A stretch of 59,386 bases of DNA, taken from assembly GCA_910584665.1 (NCBI GenBank), contig CAJUBL010000008.1, positions 1-59,386 on the forward strand, read 5' to 3'. The position numbers and the translations under genes were made by a program. Of this stretch, positions 15,554 through 23,649 are shown piece after piece. This DNA comes from an uncultured Muribaculaceae bacterium. Its GTDB lineage: Bacteria; Bacteroidota; Bacteroidia; Bacteroidales; Muribaculaceae. How positions within the stretch are numbered: the first letter of the stretch is position 1; each line of letters starts with the position of its first letter. The notes under the pieces are model-generated. The model had not been told where the DNA came from, did no database searches, and saw only the letters and a program-made list of their open reading frames with translations.

Positions 15554-16936
15554 TTATTTATTCTTGACTATCTGAGCCATGAACTCACATTCGGTGACAA
15601 TCTTCTCACCAACGAAAGCATATCCTTTCATCATGGCACAGCCACGACGCATCGGGGTCATAAACGAGACATGAAATATCAGGGTATCGCCAGGAACAAC
15701 TTTCTGACGGAATTTCACATTGTCGATCTTCATAAAATAGGTTGAATAACGCTCCGGATCCGGTACGGAATCAAGAACAAGAAGACCTCCGGTCTGGGCC
15801 ATAGCCTCGATCTGCAGGACACCCGGCATAACGGGTTCCTGAGGAAAATGCCCCAGAAAGAATGGCTCGTCGACTGTCACATTCTTAACGCCCACTATAT
15901 AGTTATCACCCTTGTCGATTATCTTATCAACCATAGAGAACGGATAACGGTGAGGTAAAAGCTCGCGGATACGGTTTATATCCATGACAGGAGCAACCGA
16001 CGGGTTGTATAACGGTGCCTGTAGATCCTGACGCTTGATATCCTTACGAATTTTCTTAGCCAGAGCTGTATTGAGCGAGTGACCAGGCCGTGTTGCGATA
16101 ACCCGGCCCTTGATAGGACGTCCTGCCAGCGCAAGATCACCCAGAACATCCATCAACTTATGACGGGCAGGCTCATTCTCGCTTGTAAGAGGCCTCTCGT
16201 TAATAAAGCCAAACTCCTGAACCTTAACGTGGGGAGCATGCATGAGATCAGCTATGTGGTCTATCTCATCCTGCTCCATGGGCGAGTCGTAGATAACAAT
16301 AGCGTTCTGAAGATCACCACCTTTGATAAGATTGGCCTTAAGCAAAGGTTCGATCTCGCGCACGAATACAAATGTACGTGCGGCACTTATCTGATCGGGA
16401 AAATCCCTGATATCCTCAAGTGTAGCGAACTGGTTAGCCAGTACAGGCGATGCAAAGCCTACCTTCACATCTATAGTAAAATCGTCATCTGGCAACACAA
16501 TAATCGACGAACCGGTACTGTCGTCACGCACCTCGATCTTCTGTTTCACGATATAGAACTCCTTATCGGCTTCCTGTTCCGCCACTCCGACCTCGGCAAT
16601 CCTCTCACAATACTCACGTGCGCTGCCGTCGAGAATAGGCATCTCCGGACCATCTATCCTGATCAGTACATTGTCGATACCGGCGGCATACAAAGCCGAC
16701 ATAGCATGTTCGATAGTGCTTATCTTCATATCTCCGCGGCCTATCACAGTACCTCGGGTTGTCTCCACAACATTCTCGGCGAGGGCATCAATGACAGGAT
16801 CACCTTCAATATCCACACGCATGAATTTATATCCGTGATTGTCTGGAGCCGGTTCAAAGGAGGCGGTTATCTGTTTACCCGAGTGAAGTCCCTTTCCCTG
16901 AACACAGAAGGGAGCACTCAATGTTATCTGTTTCAT
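15554..16936 (-). CDS. lpxC-fabZ: Bifunctional UDP-3-O-acyl-GlcNAc deacetylase / 3-hydroxyacyl-ACP dehydratase (LpxC-FabZ fusion)
   Basis: The 460-residue protein joins two enzymes. Residues ~1-300 are LpxC, the zinc deacetylase that commits UDP-GlcNAc to lipid A; the first zinc His is in STIEHAMSAL and the other ligands are in ARHKLMDVLGD (HxxxD). Residues ~315-460 are FabZ, with HRYPFSMVDKI and the catalytic GHFPQEPVMPGVLQIEAMAQ. This fusion is known in Bacteroidetes and puts lipid A commitment and acyl-chain elongation on one chain. The next gene upstream on this strand is lpxD, with a 49-base gap. Confidence 0.96.
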   Translation of the reverse strand: MKQITLSAPFCVQGKGLHSGKQITASFEPAPDNHGYKFMRVDIEGDPVIDALAENVVETTRGTVIGRGDMKISTIEHAMSALYAAGIDNVLIRIDGPEMPILDGSAREYCERIAEVGVAEQEADKEFYIVKQKIEVRDDSTGSSIIVLPDDDFTIDVKVGFASPVLANQFATLEDIRDFPDQISAARTFVFVREIEPLLKANLIKGGDLQNAIVIYDSPMEQDEIDHIADLMHAPHVKVQEFGFINERPLTSENEPARHKLMDVLGDLALAGRPIKGRVIATRPGHSLNTALAKKIRKDIKRQDLQAPLYNPSVAPVMDINRIRELLPHRYPFSMVDKIIDKGDNYIVGVKNVTVDEPFFLGHFPQEPVMPGVLQIEAMAQTGGLLVLDSVPDPERYSTYFMKIDNVKFRQKVVPGDTLIFHVSFMTPMRRGCAMMKGYAFVGEKIVTECEFMAQIVKNK

Positions 16937-16985
16937 TAGCTATATAAAAATATGTAATATCTATATTACGTGAAATATACCCGTT

Positions 16986-18008
16986 TTATTGCTCTGCGTG
17001 CTTCTCAAGGTTATCAACACGACGATAGAGTTTAGCCAGATTCTTCTGGTATACAGTCTGACGGGACCATTCCCGGGCATCGATTGCAGGCGATCCCATA
17101 ATGCGTGCGCCGGCCGGCACATTGCCCGGTATTCCACTCTGCGCACCGACCTGTACACCGTCACCGACTGTAATGTGACCGGCAAATCCCACCTGACCTC
17201 CCATCATACAATTGGCTCCGATCTTGGTTGAACCGGCTATGCCACACTGTGATGCCATAACTGTATCATGGCCTATCTCACAATTATGTGCAACCTGTAT
17301 AAGATTATCAAGTTTCACCCCGCGTCCTATTCTTGTCGCACCCATTGTAGCACGGTCTATAGTGGTATTGGCGCCTATCTCGACATCGTCGGCGATCTCA
17401 ACTATGCCAAGTTGAGGAATCTTGTCATAATGACCGTCATGGGGGGCAAAGCCAAAGCCGTCGGCTCCGATCACTACACCCGCATGCAATATGCATCTTG
17501 ATCCGATCTTACAGCCGTGATATAGTTTTACACCGGGATACAGCACCGTTTCATCCCCGAGTTCCACACCGGGACCGACATAGCACTGAGGATAGATCCT
17601 GACGCCTTTTCCAAGTTTCACACCGTCACCTACATACGCGAAAGCACCTATATACGCATCATCAGGAACCGTTACTCCCTCAGCTATATACGATGGCTGT
17701 TCAACACCGACAGGCTGGCGGGATGTCATCTTCGACACCATGTCAAGCAGATGAGCTACCGTAGCATACGGATCCTCTACTCTGATCAAAGTGGGCCGGA
17801 CCGGCTTCTCCGCGACAAAATCATTGCTGACAAGCACTATCGACGACCTGGTATCATAGATATATGGAGTATATTTCGGATTGGCCAAAAAAGATATGGC
17901 TCCAGGAACACCTTCTTCGATCTTAGCAAAAGTAGATACCGAGGTATCTCCGTTGCCCTCGACTGTTCCTCCTACTAATGCAGCTATTTGATTGGCTGAA
18001 AATTGCAT
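16986..18008 (-). CDS. lpxD: UDP-3-O-(3-hydroxyacyl)glucosamine N-acyltransferase LpxD
   Basis: LpxD adds the second 3-hydroxyacyl chain (N-linked) in lipid A synthesis. The 340-residue protein has an N-terminal uridine-binding domain (GAISFLANPKYTPYIY) and then a long left-handed beta-helix with many [LIV]-G-x4 hexapeptides. The catalytic His region is seen in VAHNCEIGHDTVMASQ. The C-terminal helix (LAKLYRRVDNLEKHAEQ) is typical. It heads the lipid A gene run, with a -7 box at 18082-18089 and a leader of about 65 bases. Confidence 0.96.
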   Translation of the reverse strand: MQFSANQIAALVGGTVEGNGDTSVSTFAKIEEGVPGAISFLANPKYTPYIYDTRSSIVLVSNDFVAEKPVRPTLIRVEDPYATVAHLLDMVSKMTSRQPVGVEQPSYIAEGVTVPDDAYIGAFAYVGDGVKLGKGVRIYPQCYVGPGVELGDETVLYPGVKLYHGCKIGSRCILHAGVVIGADGFGFAPHDGHYDKIPQLGIVEIADDVEIGANTTIDRATMGATRIGRGVKLDNLIQVAHNCEIGHDTVMASQCGIAGSTKIGANCMMGGQVGFAGHITVGDGVQVGAQSGIPGNVPAGARIMGSPAIDAREWSRQTVYQKNLAKLYRRVDNLEKHAEQ

Positions 18009-18081
18009 TTCCAGTGATATTGAGGTTTATGTGAATGATTTATGTGGCCCGATGGAAATGCCACCGCGCATATATTTCATG

Positions 18082-18089
18082 CAAAGATA
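18082..18089 (-). promoter_or_regulatory. -7 box of the lpxD operon
   Basis: TATCTTTG on the minus strand fits TAnnTTTG. A weak TTTA lies 19 bases upstream. The remainder of the 326-bp gap between lpxD and ferritin (18009-18334) is AT-rich and holds only this site and the ferritin terminator. Confidence 0.55.
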
Positions 18090-18270
18090 GGTAAAATATA
18101 CATGCAATTAAACTTTTTTTACAAATATTTATGCACGTAAATCTATAATTCTATGTAATCATCTATTTCACATACCGTTAACCATGACACAACATACCAT
18201 AGACATACATCTTAAAAATCAGCTCCACTAAATAATTATACAACGTCTTTTTAACATAATTAAGTATGAA

Positions 18271-18312
18271 AAACAGGGCCAGCCTGGCGGTAAAACCAGA
18301 CTGACCCTGTTT
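18271..18312 (-). terminator. Rho-independent terminator of the ferritin gene
   Basis: Long stem on the minus strand: AAACAGGGTCAGTCTGG pairs with CCAGGCTGGCCCTGTTT with one or two imperfect pairs and an 8-base loop, then TTCATACTTAATT. It lies 22 bases after the ferritin stop. Confidence 0.75.
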
Positions 18313-18334
18313 AAGTATCTTATTCCGGATCCGA

Positions 18335-18856
18335 TCAAGCCTTCGCGGCAAGTGGTGACGGGGTAGTATAAGTACGGGCAGCAAGCTCCTTGTCAAACAT
18401 ATAGAGACCATATCCGTTGTCTCCTATCTTCTTCAAGGCATTAATGAAACTTTCAGCGGTCTCTTCCTCCTCAACCTGCTCGTCAATAAACCACTTCAGC
18501 ATCGACTGGGTAGCATAGTCGTTCTTGGCTGTAGCCAGCGCATACAGATCGTTGATGAGACCGGTCACCTTGTTCTCATGAGCCAGAGTGGCGGCAAAAG
18601 CTGCCATAGGGGTATCCCAGCTGGTCTCGACCTCGGCGATTGGTGCAAGTACCACCTTGCCGCCACGCGAATTGACATAATTCATCATTATGGTAGCGTG
18701 GTCCTGCTCCTCTTTGAATTGTACAGCGAACCAGTTAGCAATGCCGTCAAAACCCTCGTGGGCAAAATGCATCGACATCGACAGATAAAGATAGGCCGAC
18801 CAGAATTCGGCGTTAATCTGGGCATTGAATGCCTGTTCAACTTCTTTGTTCAGCAT
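18335..18856 (-). CDS. ftnA: Non-haem ferritin
   Basis: A 173-residue four-helix iron-storage protein that oxidises Fe(II) and stores Fe(III) in a 24-mer shell. The start MLNKEVEQAFNAQINAEFW and the ferroxidase residues are those of bacterial FtnA: Glu in NAEFWSAYLYLS, EEQDHA and the later EEQVEEEE. The C-terminal tail TYTTPSPLAAKA is lineage-specific. It is monocistronic, with a -7 box at 18917-18924 and a terminator at 18271-18312. The window also carries feoAB, so uptake and storage of iron are both represented. Confidence 0.95.
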   Translation of the reverse strand: MLNKEVEQAFNAQINAEFWSAYLYLSMSMHFAHEGFDGIANWFAVQFKEEQDHATIMMNYVNSRGGKVVLAPIAEVETSWDTPMAAFAATLAHENKVTGLINDLYALATAKNDYATQSMLKWFIDEQVEEEETAESFINALKKIGDNGYGLYMFDKELAARTYTTPSPLAAKA

Positions 18857-18916
18857 AATAATATGTGTATTAAATTATTTCAGTGGTGATAATGTATCGC
18901 CTGTCTGTTTACACCG

Positions 18917-18924
18917 CAAAGGTA
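18917..18924 (-). promoter_or_regulatory. -7 box of the ferritin gene
   Basis: TACCTTTG on the minus strand fits TAnnTTTG. The nearest upstream TTTG is 23 bases away, longer than usual. Leader about 55 bases. Confidence 0.5.
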
Positions 18925-18958
18925 ATACAAATTTCGGCTCATTGTTTCAAAAAAAACA

Positions 18959-19495
18959 TCATTTTTTCCGCATCACAAACTGTGGATCATACTTCTCAAC
19001 CGCCTCAGCAACCGCACGTCTGAAACAAAGTGCAGCATGCTCATAGTCAGCCGATGTTATAATTGACAGCTGCTCCATGACCTTGCCGATCAAGCCGGCA
19101 CAATCGGCCGTAGACATCAGGTCAACGACTATTTTGTCCAGCAAGTTCCAGTGACGGTCTGCAAGATCAACCGAAACCTCCGTAACACCCATGATGACAA
19201 TTATATCTATCAACAACCGACACTGCCACTCAGCATCGGACGACATTGATCTGAATTCTTTCAGAGCCTTGCTGACAACCGACACACGGGCCTTGGACCG
19301 ATGCCACTTTGAACGGCTGAACTCTTTGACTACAATCTTATGATACTTGTCATACAGTTTTCCGACATCAGGATTGAGATAATATTCAAAATATTCCTTT
19401 ATCTCCGGACGGGCCTGATAGGCATCAAGAATAACCTCAACGAGCTGGGAGGCCGTAAGCCCTGCCAGCTCCTTCTTGAGAGCAGCACGCGACAT
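18959..19495 (-). CDS. DUF6155 family protein
   Basis: A 178-residue, soluble, helical protein. The N-terminus MSRAALKKELAGLTASQLVE and the basic stretch around SRSKWHRSKARVS resemble the DUF6155 family, whose function is unknown. It starts 3 bases after the DPP5-type peptidase stop (19499), so translation is probably coupled and it belongs to the uvrB-ygiQ-peptidase run. Nothing in it suggests a link to peptide metabolism. Confidence 0.7.
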   Translation of the reverse strand: MSRAALKKELAGLTASQLVEVILDAYQARPEIKEYFEYYLNPDVGKLYDKYHKIVVKEFSRSKWHRSKARVSVVSKALKEFRSMSSDAEWQCRLLIDIIVIMGVTEVSVDLADRHWNLLDKIVVDLMSTADCAGLIGKVMEQLSIITSADYEHAALCFRRAVAEAVEKYDPQFVMRKK

Positions 19496-19498
19496 AGC

Positions 19499-21628
19499 TT
19501 ATACGGCCGAATTTTCGACACAAGGCTTGAGCCAACGGTCAAGCCAGCGGAAGAACACCCGTTGCCAGAGCACAGCATTCTGAGGTTTCAGTATCCAGTG
19601 ATTCTCATCGGGGAATATCAGCATCTCGGCCGGAACACCTCGCAGGCGTGCCGCATTGAACGCCATCTCACCCTGCGACGACAGTATACGATAGTCATAC
19701 TCGCCGTGAGTAATAAGTATCGGAGTATCCCAGCGGTCGACAAACTTATGTGGAGACATAGCGAATGTGCGCTGGGCGGCGGCATTGTCCTTGTCCCATG
19801 GCGCTCCTCCCATATCCCAGTTGGCAAACCACATTTCCTCAGTCTCCAGATACTGAGCCTCCATGTTAAAGATTCCGGCATGGGCTATAAGAGCCGCGAA
19901 ACGTCCCTCATGGTTACCTGCAAGCCAGTAAACGGAAAAGCCTCCGTAACTGGCACCGACGGCTCCTATATGTTCACTATCCACATAGGGTTCCTGTTTC
20001 ATGTAATCGACGGCACTGAGATAATCCCGCATATTCTGACCTGGATAGTCCTTGGATATCTGAGCATTCCACTCGGTTCCGAAACCCGGAAGACCACGGC
20101 GGTTAGGGGCGATCACAATATAGCCGTTCGAGGCCATCAGCGCGAAATTCCAACGATAGCTCCAGAACTGACTTACAGCCTGCTGGGGACCGCCCTGGCA
20201 GTACAATATTGCGGGATACTTACGTGCCGGGTCGAACTTGGGAGGATATATCACCCAGGTAGCCATCATCTTGCCGTCGGTAGTGGGAACCTGACGCATT
20301 TCAACCCGCGGCATATCAATCTTAGCGAGAAGTTCGGTATTGACATCAGTCAGCCGGACAATATCTCCCTCAACAGCAGTATTGACAGCATATACCTCAT
20401 TGGGCTCAACCATTGAGTGACGCATGGTTATAATACAATCTTCTCCTACAGGAGACAGCCCGGCATAGTCGTACTGGCCGTCGGCGACAACCTTTACATC
20501 ATGACTTTCAACATCAATACAGAAAATGGGAGTCACGCCATCCTTGGCAGCGATGAAAAATATCGCTTCCCCGTCGGGACGCCATGCTATGGCATCGACA
20601 GTATAGTCCCATTCGGATGTCAGATCGGTTTTCTCACCTGTAACCATGTCAAGCGTGAAAATACGGTTCTTGTCGCTCTCATAACCATCATGCTCCATGC
20701 TCAGCCACGCAAGTCTTGTACCGTCGGGGCTGAATACCGGATTGGTATCATATCCCATCATTCCCTCAGTAAGACAGCGGGTCGACCCGTCAGCCACTGT
20801 ATAGAGATACAGATTGGAGTCGGTCGAGACCGCATACTCCAGACCGGTCTTCTTTCGTGATACATACACAAGGGCCTTGCTGTCAGGCGCCCAGGCAAAA
20901 GATTCTATGCCGCCGAAAGGCTTCATAGGACTTTCAAAAGGTTCGTCGGCCATAATATCCCTGGCATCAACTGCATCAGAGCCATTCCACTTAGCCAGGA
21001 ACGGATGCGGAATCTCAACCACCCACTCGTCCCAGTGCTTATACATCAGGTCGTCTATAATACGACCTGAAGCCTTGGGAAGATCAGGATACACATCCTG
21101 AGCCGTACGGCCATATTTCACAGTCGAAATAAGGAGTACATTCTGACCATCGGGAGAAAACAGGAATCCGGCTACACCATTCTCCAGATTACTGGCAACT
21201 CGGGCATTGGTACCGTCGGCATCCATTACCCACAGTTGCGGCTTTCCTTCCTCTATAGCAATGAAAGCTATACGGTTGCCTCCGTCAATCCAGGTAGCAG
21301 AATTTTCACTACGGGCGGTACGGGTAAGACGACGCCCTCCGGTACCGTCGATGTTCATGACATAAAGGTCGGCATTACTCTTGTTTTGCGCCACACTCTC
21401 GTAACTTACGGTATAAAGTATCTTTGAGCCATCCGGCGATACCACAGGTCCGCTTACGCGCCCCAGCGCCTCGAGAGCCTCTACAGTGAAGAGACCGTCG
21501 TTTACTGTAACCTCAGGTCGGTCAATGATGTTCGCATTATCATCTTCCTCCTGCCCGGATCCACATGATGACAGAGTGATCAGTGCCGCAGACATAGTAG
21601 CTAAAGTTGATGTGGTTAAACGATTCAT
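19499..21628 (-). CDS. S9 family peptidase, DPP5-like, lipoprotein signal
   Basis: A 709-residue protein with an N-terminal lipoprotein-type signal (STLATMSAALITLSSCGSG), a WD40-like beta-propeller (for example SPDGSKILYTVSY) and an alpha/beta-hydrolase domain. The catalytic residues are Ser560 in GASYGGF, Asp645 in GEYDYR and His677 in DENHW. The region EEMWFANWDMGG is typical of the DPP5 branch that removes dipeptides with hydrophobic residues. The start overlaps the ygiQ stop by 4 bases. With DPP IV and the M16 protease it suggests a peptide-based diet. Confidence 0.88.
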   Translation of the reverse strand: MNRLTTSTLATMSAALITLSSCGSGQEEDDNANIIDRPEVTVNDGLFTVEALEALGRVSGPVVSPDGSKILYTVSYESVAQNKSNADLYVMNIDGTGGRRLTRTARSENSATWIDGGNRIAFIAIEEGKPQLWVMDADGTNARVASNLENGVAGFLFSPDGQNVLLISTVKYGRTAQDVYPDLPKASGRIIDDLMYKHWDEWVVEIPHPFLAKWNGSDAVDARDIMADEPFESPMKPFGGIESFAWAPDSKALVYVSRKKTGLEYAVSTDSNLYLYTVADGSTRCLTEGMMGYDTNPVFSPDGTRLAWLSMEHDGYESDKNRIFTLDMVTGEKTDLTSEWDYTVDAIAWRPDGEAIFFIAAKDGVTPIFCIDVESHDVKVVADGQYDYAGLSPVGEDCIITMRHSMVEPNEVYAVNTAVEGDIVRLTDVNTELLAKIDMPRVEMRQVPTTDGKMMATWVIYPPKFDPARKYPAILYCQGGPQQAVSQFWSYRWNFALMASNGYIVIAPNRRGLPGFGTEWNAQISKDYPGQNMRDYLSAVDYMKQEPYVDSEHIGAVGASYGGFSVYWLAGNHEGRFAALIAHAGIFNMEAQYLETEEMWFANWDMGGAPWDKDNAAAQRTFAMSPHKFVDRWDTPILITHGEYDYRILSSQGEMAFNAARLRGVPAEMLIFPDENHWILKPQNAVLWQRVFFRWLDRWLKPCVENSAV

Positions 21629-23649
21629 TTTCTTTTTTTATTTTGTGATTTATATTGTTTTGCAGCTGATTGACGGGCCCCTCTCCAATCGGCTCTCCGA
21701 AAACCGGCATTCTGTGACTGCCGGCGGGATCCGTTGTCCCGCAGAGGATTGCCGTAAGGCCGCAATCCGTGATGCGATGCATGTCCGCCGATACCTCCGG
21801 GAAACAACCCGGACACAAGATCCTGGCGTCCCATACGACGTAACGAATCTACAATACCGCGGCGATAGTCCTGATCATACCAGAAGAAGTACTGACGCTG
21901 AGCCTGCTTCTCGGCTTGAGTTGTCGCCGTGAACACTTTCTTACCGGTATATGGATGTATTCCTGTATAATATATCTCTGTAGCAAGAGTCATCGGAGTA
22001 GGAGTGAAATCCTGCACCTGTTCGAGATGCATATCAAGCTTACGTGTCTTTACGGCCAGTTCCGCCATATCTTCCTCACGACAACCGGGATGACTTGATA
22101 TGAAATAAGGGATAAGCTGCTGATTGAGTCCTTCGCCCCGGTTGACTTCGTCAAATATCTTTCGGAATCGATAGTAAAGGTCAAACGATGGCTTTCGCAT
22201 CAGTTCAAGCACATGCTCCTCAGTATGTTCAGGGGCCACCTTAAGACGTCCGGATACATGACGCGAAATAAGCTCGCGATTGTAACGCATGTTGGACTCG
22301 TCATGCCGGCGGTCACCATTGGTGTGCATAGAGAGATCATATCTCACACCGCTTCCTATGAACGACTTCCTGACACCGGGAATTTCGTCTACCTTATGGT
22401 AGAGATCAAGAAGCGCCGAGTGGTCTGTGTCAAGATTAGGACACACTGCCGGATGGAGACACGAAGGCCTCATACACCGCTTACACCTGGCGAGATCGTG
22501 CCCGTGCATCCCATACATGTTGGCTGACGGACCTCCGAGGTCACTCAGATACCCCTTGAAATCAGGCATAGCTGTAATAGCCTTTACCTCACGCAGAATC
22601 GATTCCGGAGAACGAGACGCTATGAATTTGCCCTGATGGGCCGAGATTGTACAGAAAGCACACCCGCCGAAGCATCCGCGGTGCATGTTGACCGAAAAAC
22701 GTATCATATCGAAAGCCGGTATCCGTTTCCCTCTGTAACGCGGATGAGGCAGGCGCGTATAAGGGAGATCAAACGACGCGTCTATCTCGTCAGATGTCAT
22801 AGGAGGATACATAGGCGTGACCCTGACAGCCCAATCACCATGAGACTGCCACAGAGTCGCCCCGTTATATCGGTTACTCTGCTGCTCGATGTGCCTGAAG
22901 TTGGCCGCCTGGCAGGACTTGTCAGCAAGACACTCGGCATACGACGACAATATGATATTCTCTTCATCCGGTTCCGGCAAACAGTCCGAAGGCACACGTG
23001 ACACCATCTGGGGCAACAATGCGATCTCATCGAGTGATGATCCGGCCTGAAGCATACGCGCGATCTCTACAACAACCTTGTCGCCCATACCGTAGGTTAT
23101 AAGATCGGCTCTGGTATCGGCAAGAAGCGACGGTCTCAGACGGTCCTGCCAGTAATCATAATGTGACAGCCGGCGCATCGATGCCTCAATACCGCCGGCT
23201 ATCACCGGGACATCGGGATATAATTCCTTGAGAATACCGCTATACACTACAGTCGGATAATCAGGGCGCATGCCGTGACGGGCATCAGGGGTATATGCGT
23301 CATCGCTACGGCGGCGGCGGGCCGCGGTGTAATGATTGACCATTGAATCCATAGCTCCGGCCGATACCCCGAAGAACAGACGCGGACAGCCAAGTTTACG
23401 GAAGTCACGCAGATCGTCACGCCAGTTTGGCTGAGGCACTATAGCCACTCTGTAGCCATGGGACTGAAGTATGCGGCCAAGAACAGCGGCGCCGAATGAC
23501 GGATGGTCGACATAAGCATCTCCCGTAAACAGAATCACGTCAACCGAGTCCCACCCAAGAGCCTCAATCTCCCGGACCGAGGTGGGAAGCCATCGGCGTG
23601 GATCACCAGAAGAGAGCGAGTCCGATCTGTTATCATGATGTTCAGACAT
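21625..23649 (-). CDS. ygiQ: YgiQ family radical SAM protein
   Basis: A 674-residue member of the UPF0313/YgiQ family. An N-terminal B12-binding-like region (ILFTGDAYVDHPSFG) precedes the radical-SAM core with a CxxxCxxC cluster (CFGGCAFC) and a PEHT...F element further on. A DUF3362-like C-terminal part (VQDFTPTPMTLATEIYYTG) and a basic, low-complexity tail follow. The substrate is not known. It overlaps uvrB by 8 bases upstream and the DPP5-type gene by 4 bases downstream, so the three are tightly linked in one transcript. Confidence 0.92.
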   Translation of the reverse strand: MSEHHDNRSDSLSSGDPRRWLPTSVREIEALGWDSVDVILFTGDAYVDHPSFGAAVLGRILQSHGYRVAIVPQPNWRDDLRDFRKLGCPRLFFGVSAGAMDSMVNHYTAARRRRSDDAYTPDARHGMRPDYPTVVYSGILKELYPDVPVIAGGIEASMRRLSHYDYWQDRLRPSLLADTRADLITYGMGDKVVVEIARMLQAGSSLDEIALLPQMVSRVPSDCLPEPDEENIILSSYAECLADKSCQAANFRHIEQQSNRYNGATLWQSHGDWAVRVTPMYPPMTSDEIDASFDLPYTRLPHPRYRGKRIPAFDMIRFSVNMHRGCFGGCAFCTISAHQGKFIASRSPESILREVKAITAMPDFKGYLSDLGGPSANMYGMHGHDLARCKRCMRPSCLHPAVCPNLDTDHSALLDLYHKVDEIPGVRKSFIGSGVRYDLSMHTNGDRRHDESNMRYNRELISRHVSGRLKVAPEHTEEHVLELMRKPSFDLYYRFRKIFDEVNRGEGLNQQLIPYFISSHPGCREEDMAELAVKTRKLDMHLEQVQDFTPTPMTLATEIYYTGIHPYTGKKVFTATTQAEKQAQRQYFFWYDQDYRRGIVDSLRRMGRQDLVSGLFPGGIGGHASHHGLRPYGNPLRDNGSRRQSQNAGFRRADWRGARQSAAKQYKSQNKKRK

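Noticed and set aside
16079..16939. 286-codon plus-strand frame
   Set aside because: It lies fully antisense to the lpxC-fabZ fusion, whose motifs are certain; the translation has no recognisable domains.
19340..20416. 358-codon plus-strand frame
   Set aside because: Antisense to the DPP5-type peptidase and DUF6155 genes; no signal, domain or promoter.
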